A stretch of DNA of 5,953 nt from Caldifarciminota bacterium UBA3079. Lineage in GTDB: Bacteria; Hydrothermota; Tepidihabitantia; Tepidihabitantales; Tepidihabitantaceae. Below, piece after piece: positions 1-3,602 of the stretch. The stretch lies in contig DFBN01000123.1 in assembly GCA_002366635.1 (NCBI GenBank), positions 1-5,953 of the forward strand. Reading direction: 5' to 3'. A model generated the notes under the pieces. The model ran no database searches. It was not told the DNA's origin and saw only the letters and a list, made by a program, of their open reading frames with translations. The position numbers were made by a program, and so were the translations under genes. Each line of letters starts with the position of its first letter. The first letter of the stretch is position 1.

Positions 1-273
1 GCCTTCGATTCTCGCTCCGAGTCCTTGCTTTCGGACAACGACCGGCTGCGTTGCGGATTTCGGTTTCGGCTTGGCCCGTGACTTTGGCTTCCTCTGAACT
101 ATCGACAACCCTTGGGGTTTTCCTGTCCGAACCGTCGAGCCGAAATTCACTAGCCTGACTGAGAAAATCTGTGGCTTTGGCTTGAGCCTGCCGAGCCTGA
201 ACGCACACGAAATCCCTATGACCACTATCAGCACCGAGTGGCCGACAAATGAAATCAGAACCTCGCGCTTCAT
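1..273 (-). CDS. TonB/TolA-type energy transducer, N-terminal part (runs off the window)
   Basis: This is the first 91 codons of a gene whose 3' end lies beyond base 1. The ATG overlaps the tolR stop as ATGA (270-273), and AAGGA at 278-282 is a plausible ribosome site. The product starts with a short basic cytoplasmic tail (MKRE), then one membrane helix at about residues 5-25. That helix contains Ser8-xxx-His12, the SxxxH pattern that TonB and TolA use to contact the ExbB/TolQ-ExbD/TolR motor. After the helix comes a basic, proline-containing stretch with KPK-type repeats (about residues 59-76), like the extended periplasmic linker of TonB. The position directly after tolQ-tolR fits the role of carrying proton-motive force to the outer membrane. 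The C-terminal domain that would separate TolA from TonB is outside the window, so no symbol is given. Confidence 0.82.
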   Translation of the reverse strand, partial: MKREVLISFVGHSVLIVVIGISCAFRLGRLKPKPQIFSVRLVNFGSTVRTGKPQGLSIVQRKPKSRAKPKPKSATQPVVVRKQGLGARIEG

Positions 274-680
274 CGTTTCCTTGGCAAAGCAACCAGCCCG
301 ATATTGGTAATCCCCTGTTCCCGGATTCCACCTAGGACCTCCATTACCAGACCGTAGTCCACCTTTTTGTCCGCACGCAGATAAACACGGTCATACTCCT
401 TGCGCGCAAGCTGGTTCCCAAGTGCTTTGGCAAAACTCTTTCTGGTCGTTGTTTGCCTTCCGACCGTTATTCTGCCGTCGCGCCTGATACTGATTGTCAG
501 CCCGGCTTTGGGTTGAGGCTCAATCGTGGACGCGCGGGGCAAATCAAGGTCAACTCCCTGACGCTTGGTTAGGGCGGTAGAAACACCGGCAATCAGAAAA
601 ATAATCATCAAAGTGAAACTGACATCGGCCAGCGATGTCATATTCATTTCAGCCAGGAACTTCAACCGCCGTTTTTTCAT
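270..680 (-). CDS. tolR: TolR/ExbD-family proton-channel subunit
   Basis: This 136-aa protein has the usual length and layout of the ExbD/TolR family: a short basic cytoplasmic N-terminus (MKKRRLKF), one membrane helix at about residues 17-37, and a small periplasmic domain. Asp19 near the start of the helix matches the essential proton-carrying Asp of TolR (Asp23) and ExbD (Asp25). The Pro that commonly precedes it (TPxxD) is absent here (TSLAD). The C-terminal segment at about 96-132, with RADKKVDYG followed by GI.NIGLVA, is the conserved periplasmic core. The ATG at 680 overlaps the tolQ stop by four bases, and no Shine-Dalgarno is visible, so translational coupling is likely. It should form a motor with the upstream TolQ-type protein and drive the downstream TonB/TolA-type protein. 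TolR is preferred over ExbD because pal and cpoB are in the same operon; from sequence alone the two are hard to separate. Confidence 0.9.
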   Translation of the reverse strand: MKKRRLKFLAEMNMTSLADVSFTLMIIFLIAGVSTALTKRQGVDLDLPRASTIEPQPKAGLTISIRRDGRITVGRQTTTRKSFAKALGNQLARKEYDRVYLRADKKVDYGLVMEVLGGIREQGITNIGLVALPRKR

Positions 681-1408
681 ATTTCTTTGGTTATCTGGAC
701 GCTATCATCCTCAGGAAAAACGGTCTGCCTGCGGAATATCCCTGTCAATTCGGAAGTGAATCGTTCCATTTCAGAACTCAGGTCACGGACTTTGGCCACA
801 AAATGGTTATAGAAAATTGCCGCGGGTATGGCAACCAGCAATCCAATAACAGTAGTAATCAACGCATCTGAAATCCCCGGCGCAATATTCTGCAAAGTGA
901 CAAATTCCTCTCCCCGGATCGCCATAAACGACCTTAAAACGCCTTGCACTGTGCCCAAAAGACCAAGAAAAGGCGCTACGCTTGCCGTTATTGCAAGATA
1001 TGACAACCAAGCCTCAAGCCTGTCCATCTCGCGCGATGCGGCACGCTCCATCGCCTCGCCAACATTAGGTATCAACTGTTGAATCAAACCGGCTCGAGTC
1101 GCCTGGTGCATATATTGATGCACGCTGTTCCATTCTTTGACCCCGGCCAGCAGCAGGCTTGACAGCGGCGATTCGTTCAAGTCGCGTGCAATTGTTTCAT
1201 AGTCCTCAAGCCTTGCCCGATGCCTGAAAAGACCAAGAAACTGCCGGGTTTGCTTGCGTGCCCGGGAAAACATCCGCAGCTTCCTGATAATAACTGCCCA
1301 GCTCAAAATCGAGCCTGCAAGCAAAACCAGAATAACAATCTGGGCAAACAGCCCGGCATTCAGGACCGGCCCGAGGAAACCGCCGCTTGGCTGTGGCGTC
1401 CCGACCAT
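677..1408 (-). CDS. tolQ: TolQ/ExbB-family (MotA/TolQ/ExbB) motor subunit
   Basis: This 243-aa inner-membrane protein has the three-helix plan of the family: TM1 at about 19-41, a long cytoplasmic loop, TM2 at about 138-160 and TM3 at about 181-203. The two signature segments are clear. GLLGTVxG at 149-156 sits in TM2, and ALITTVIGLLVAIPA at 182-196 followed by YN sits in TM3. Thr153 and Thr186 correspond to the channel-lining threonines of TolQ. Together with TolR it converts proton flow into movement of the TonB/TolA partner. The start ATG is 9 nt after the cpoB-like stop codon, and no clear Shine-Dalgarno is visible, so reinitiation from the upstream gene is likely. The 3' end overlaps tolR by 4 bases. 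The assignment to TolQ rather than ExbB rests on the linked pal gene. Confidence 0.92.
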   Translation of the reverse strand: MVGTPQPSGGFLGPVLNAGLFAQIVILVLLAGSILSWAVIIRKLRMFSRARKQTRQFLGLFRHRARLEDYETIARDLNESPLSSLLLAGVKEWNSVHQYMHQATRAGLIQQLIPNVGEAMERAASREMDRLEAWLSYLAITASVAPFLGLLGTVQGVLRSFMAIRGEEFVTLQNIAPGISDALITTVIGLLVAIPAAIFYNHFVAKVRDLSSEMERFTSELTGIFRRQTVFPEDDSVQITKEI

Positions 1409-1417
1409 CGTAGGATT

Positions 1418-2173
1418 TTACTGGGAAAGGTGCTCTTGAGCCAGCTTAGCTTCGGTTGTCCCAGGGTATTTCTCAACCACAGCCTGAAATTGACGCTGGG
1501 CAGCCTTATCTCTGCCTTGGGCGTGATAGACCAACCCAAGTTTGTATGCTGCGGCTGGCACCTTGTTGCCTCTCGGATAGCGAATCAGCACCTGTTTGAA
1601 TTCCTTCTCGGCTTTGTTCAATTCACCAGTCGAGTAATGGCACTCGCCAATCCAGTAAAGTGCATTGTCAGACATATCAGAGTTCGGAAACATCTGTAGG
1701 AACTGGCGAAAACCTGCAATCGCCACTTTGTATTTCCCGCGTGTGAAGTCAAGGTAAGCGGTATTGTAAAGCTGGTCGGCTCCAATCGCTGCACGACTGG
1801 TATCAGGCAACCCCGGTGCGCTCTCGGACGCCACCGATGTATCCGCTACAACCGCCTCGCGCCATACACCCAGCTTCCTGCCAATCCTTGCCATCCGTTC
1901 GTCAAAGTCAATAACCCTGGCTTCGAGCTGAGAAACCTTGGTTTCTAAAACTTCAATCTCAGTTAAGGTCTCGGCCCGCAATTCCCGCATTTCAGCAGCC
2001 TGACTCGCCTGTTCCTTTCCGATGCGGTCAGTCCGCACCGCAACCGAATCCAAGAGTGCACCGCGACGCATATACTCCTGGTGCAAACTGCAACCGCTGA
2101 AAGAAAAAACAGCCAGCAGGCCCCAGGTCGCCAAGCCAATCCTGGCCGGCAAGCAGAACCTACTGGCTGTCAT
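1418..2173 (-). CDS. cpoB: CpoB/YbgF-like TPR lipoprotein
   Basis: This 251-aa exported protein has an N-terminal signal (Arg5 and Arg11, then a hydrophobic run at about 12-27) ending in the lipobox FSGC, so Cys28 is the predicted lipidated residue. Residues of about 36-107 are charged and heptad-like (for example EIEVLETKVSQLEARV), a likely coiled coil. This matches the trimerising N-terminal region of YbgF/CpoB. Residues of about 133-250 hold three TPR-like units (YNTAYLDFTRGKYKVAIAGF, ALYWIGECHYSTGELNKAEK and YKLGLVYHAQGRDKAAQRQF), as in YbgF/CpoB. CpoB in E. coli links Tol-Pal to peptidoglycan synthesis during constriction. The E. coli protein is soluble in the periplasm, whereas this one looks membrane-anchored. 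It lies 26 nt after pal and 9 nt before tolQ. The ribosome site is weak. Confidence 0.85.
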   Translation of the reverse strand: MTASRFCLPARIGLATWGLLAVFSFSGCSLHQEYMRRGALLDSVAVRTDRIGKEQASQAAEMRELRAETLTEIEVLETKVSQLEARVIDFDERMARIGRKLGVWREAVVADTSVASESAPGLPDTSRAAIGADQLYNTAYLDFTRGKYKVAIAGFRQFLQMFPNSDMSDNALYWIGECHYSTGELNKAEKEFKQVLIRYPRGNKVPAAAYKLGLVYHAQGRDKAAQRQFQAVVEKYPGTTEAKLAQEHLSQ

Positions 2174-2199
2174 TCGTCATCAAAACCGTGGTTGTGTCC

Positions 2200-2697
2200 T
2201 TATTCCTCTTCAGGTTTGAACTCACACCGCCGGTTCATCTCATACTCAGCCGGATTGGTGGTCACCAGCTTTTCCTCGCCATAACTGACAGTTGAAAGCT
2301 GTCCTGCTGCAACTCCCAGCTTGACAAGATATGCCTTTGCTGCCTCAGCCCTTCGCTGTCCGAGTGCCATATTGTATTCGGATGTGCCTAGCGGGTCACA
2401 ATAACCCTCGACCGTCACCATCGGTTTCTGTTCCTGCTCAGCAGCCTTGAGCAATTGGTCCGCATTACCTTTCAGAACCTCGGCATCACCAGACCGGATA
2501 TCTGACTTATCAAAGTCGAAGTGGATAGCACCAAGACTCAATTCGATTTTGGGCTTTTGGACGATTTCCGGTGTAGTATCAGGTGGCGGTGGCGGTGGAA
2601 TCGGTTCTTCCTTAATGACCCTTTTCGGACAGCCAACCATCGTCAGCATCAAACCTACCGCGACCAGAACGGTAAGGAGTTTGACTGTATCCTTCAT
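2200..2697 (-). CDS. pal: Pal, peptidoglycan-associated outer-membrane lipoprotein
   Basis: This 165-aa lipoprotein has a signal peptide of about 22 residues with lipobox MVGC (Cys23 lipidated). Residue +2 is Pro, not Asp, so outer-membrane sorting is expected. A proline-rich linker with six consecutive prolines (34-39) leads to an OmpA-like peptidoglycan-binding domain (about 52-165). The domain starts with IHFDFDKSDIR, continues with GYCDPLGTSEYN and LGQRRA, and ends with VSYGEEK and NRRCEF, the classic Pal pattern. Asp101 and Arg116 have the same 15-residue spacing as the diaminopimelate-binding Asp271/Arg286 of OmpA. Pal tethers the outer membrane to peptidoglycan and is moved by the Tol motor. 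The start is fixed by a strong AAGGAGG seven bases upstream. It is the first gene of the operon. Confidence 0.96.
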   Translation of the reverse strand: MKDTVKLLTVLVAVGLMLTMVGCPKRVIKEEPIPPPPPPDTTPEIVQKPKIELSLGAIHFDFDKSDIRSGDAEVLKGNADQLLKAAEQEQKPMVTVEGYCDPLGTSEYNMALGQRRAEAAKAYLVKLGVAAGQLSTVSYGEEKLVTTNPAEYEMNRRCEFKPEEE

Positions 2698-2704
2698 CTG
2701 CGTT

Positions 2705-2711
2705 CCTCCTT
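2705..2711 (-). promoter_or_regulatory. Strong Shine-Dalgarno of pal
   Basis: AAGGAGG on the minus strand lies seven bases before the pal ATG. It is by far the best ribosome site in the operon. The genes that follow have weak or overlapping starts, which suggests high pal translation and coupled or lower translation downstream. Confidence 0.9.
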
Positions 2712-2771
2712 AGTTTTTTCAGTTACAATGCTCTTATCACAAACTAAACATCATTTGCGGGACTGCCCGCG

Positions 2772-2787
2772 ACTTCTGACAAGAAGT
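2772..2787. promoter_or_regulatory. Perfect dyad at the pal transcription start (operator candidate)
   Basis: ACTTCT-GACA-AGAAGT is a 16-bp inverted repeat with perfect 6-bp arms and a 4-bp centre. It directly abuts the -10 box of the pal promoter and covers the predicted start site. A dimeric repressor bound here would block initiation. Transcribed, it would also form a small 5' hairpin. The divergent XRE-like gene is the obvious candidate binder, but nothing in the sequence proves it. Confidence 0.4.
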
Positions 2788-2816
2788 AATCTACTTGCAC
2801 GCACACAAATTGTCAA
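2788..2816 (-). promoter_or_regulatory. Sigma70-type promoter of the pal-cpoB-tolQR operon
   Basis: On the minus strand a perfect -35 box TTGACA (2811-2816) is followed, after exactly 17 bases, by TAGATT (2788-2793), which matches 4 of 6 bases of TATAAT. Transcription would start near 2779-2782, giving a leader of about 80 nt before the pal ATG. The spacing and the location upstream of the first gene make this the natural operon promoter. It assumes a housekeeping sigma factor with the standard consensus. Confidence 0.7.
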
Positions 2817-2858
2817 GTCTAACTTTGCGCAGGCTGAACATGCTCAACCAACTTGACT

Positions 2859-2887
2859 TTCACCCTTTGGAAACTAACATCTATATT
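2859..2887 (+). promoter_or_regulatory. Candidate promoter of the HTH and M1-like unit
   Basis: On the plus strand TTCACC (2859-2864, 4 of 6 to TTGACA) and TATATT (2882-2887, 5 of 6 to TATAAT) are 17 bases apart. An overlapping alternative is TTGACT (2853-2858), 16 bases, TAACAT (2875-2880). Either would start transcription about 50-60 nt upstream of the ATG at 2946. This also argues against translation from any codon before about 2890. Confidence 0.4.
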
Positions 2888-2945
2888 CAAATGGATATTT
2901 GGACCTGACGCCGTGGGAAGAAAGTCAAGAAAAGGCCTTGACGGG

Positions 2946-3602
2946 ATGGACAAACTTGGAGCCCGTCTGAAGAAATTGAGACAAAAGTCCGGACTTTCCC
3001 AGATGAAACTCGCAGAGAAAATGGGTTTCAACCCAACCCATGGTTATAAATACATCTTTCGTCTGGAAAAAGGACTTGTGCCGAATTCTACTTTACGCAC
3101 CATCATTTCGTTCCTTGAAGCCTGTAAAGCAAACTGGCCGGACATCGTTGATGTACTTCCATCATCGGCTGGTTCAGAAACCAAGGCTGGAAAGCCTGTG
3201 CCAAGGCCGGCACCAGCCTCTGCCCCCAAACCAAAAAAGAAAAGAAAACCGGTCCGTGATACCAAGCCTTTGCGTGTGCGGCTCCGCACCCAGCTTCTGG
3301 CAGAAAGGACCGAACGCACACGCAGCTTCTGGAAAAAGGTTGAAGAGATAGAACAAACAGTTTCAAAACTGCTCTTTTCTCTGCGGGTGTGTTCAAATGA
3401 CCAGCGCCAGTATCTGGCATTTGTCCGTTCCTGCTGCTCAATCATCAATGCCTATCCTGCGGCAAAGACCATAGCTATCGAAAAAGACATTGCTACTGCT
3501 GTCCAATCTGCCGTTGCAAAAGGGCTGGACCTACCTATCCTGCTCAGAGCCAAAGCCGTGTGCATCAAGCACCTTTCAACACCGAAAACCCGCAAACACT
3601 GA
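2946..3602 (+). CDS. XRE-like helix-turn-helix DNA-binding protein with an unrecognised C-terminal domain
   Basis: From the ATG at 2946 the product has 218 residues. Residues 4-57 form an XRE/Cro-type helix-turn-helix: LKKLRQKSGLSQ, then KLAEKMG, then YIFRLEKG, the usual signature before the last helices. A few extra residues (FNPTHGYK, 28-35) lie between the second helix and the recognition region. Residues of about 75-108 are a flexible Ala/Pro/Lys-rich linker with a strongly basic KKKRK patch. Residues of about 109-212 are mainly helical, with four cysteines (149, 163, 164, 206), and resemble no domain I can name. The frame is open further upstream (TTG 2853, GTG 2913), but the HTH homology begins at this ATG and the candidate promoter lies inside the extension. 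The Shine-Dalgarno is weak (AAGG, ten bases away). The stop overlaps the next ATG by one base. It is probably a transcription regulator; its target is unknown. Confidence 0.8.
   Translation: MDKLGARLKKLRQKSGLSQMKLAEKMGFNPTHGYKYIFRLEKGLVPNSTLRTIISFLEACKANWPDIVDVLPSSAGSETKAGKPVPRPAPASAPKPKKKRKPVRDTKPLRVRLRTQLLAERTERTRSFWKKVEEIEQTVSKLLFSLRVCSNDQRQYLAFVRSCCSIINAYPAAKTIAIEKDIATAVQSAVAKGLDLPILLRAKAVCIKHLSTPKTRKH

Noticed and set aside
184..199. Direct repeat GAGCCTG-CC-GAGCCTG
   Set aside because: It encodes the RLGRL segment just after the membrane helix of the TonB/TolA-type protein. Nothing beyond local codon repetition is needed to explain it.
1220..1699. 159-codon plus-strand open frame opposite tolQ and cpoB
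   Set aside because: It runs antisense across two genes with strong family signatures, and its translation looks like random composition.
2932..2939. Palindrome AAGGCCTT before the HTH start
   Set aside because: An 8-bp palindrome is easily expected by chance and is too short to support as an operator, though it overlaps the weak ribosome site.
2853..2945. Upstream extension of the HTH protein from TTG 2853 or GTG 2913
   Set aside because: The frame is open, but neither codon has a Shine-Dalgarno, the HTH homology begins at the ATG at 2946, and the candidate promoter overlaps the extension.
3021..3041. Inverted repeat ATGGGTT-N7-AACCCAT
   Set aside because: It lies inside the HTH coding sequence, in the MGFNPTHG segment, has no T-run, and is explained by codon content. 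I do not call it a terminator or operator.
3044..3448. Long minus-strand open frame opposite the HTH gene
   Set aside because: It is antisense to a well-supported gene, its translation shows no recognisable domain, and it has no ribosome site. It is a shadow frame.
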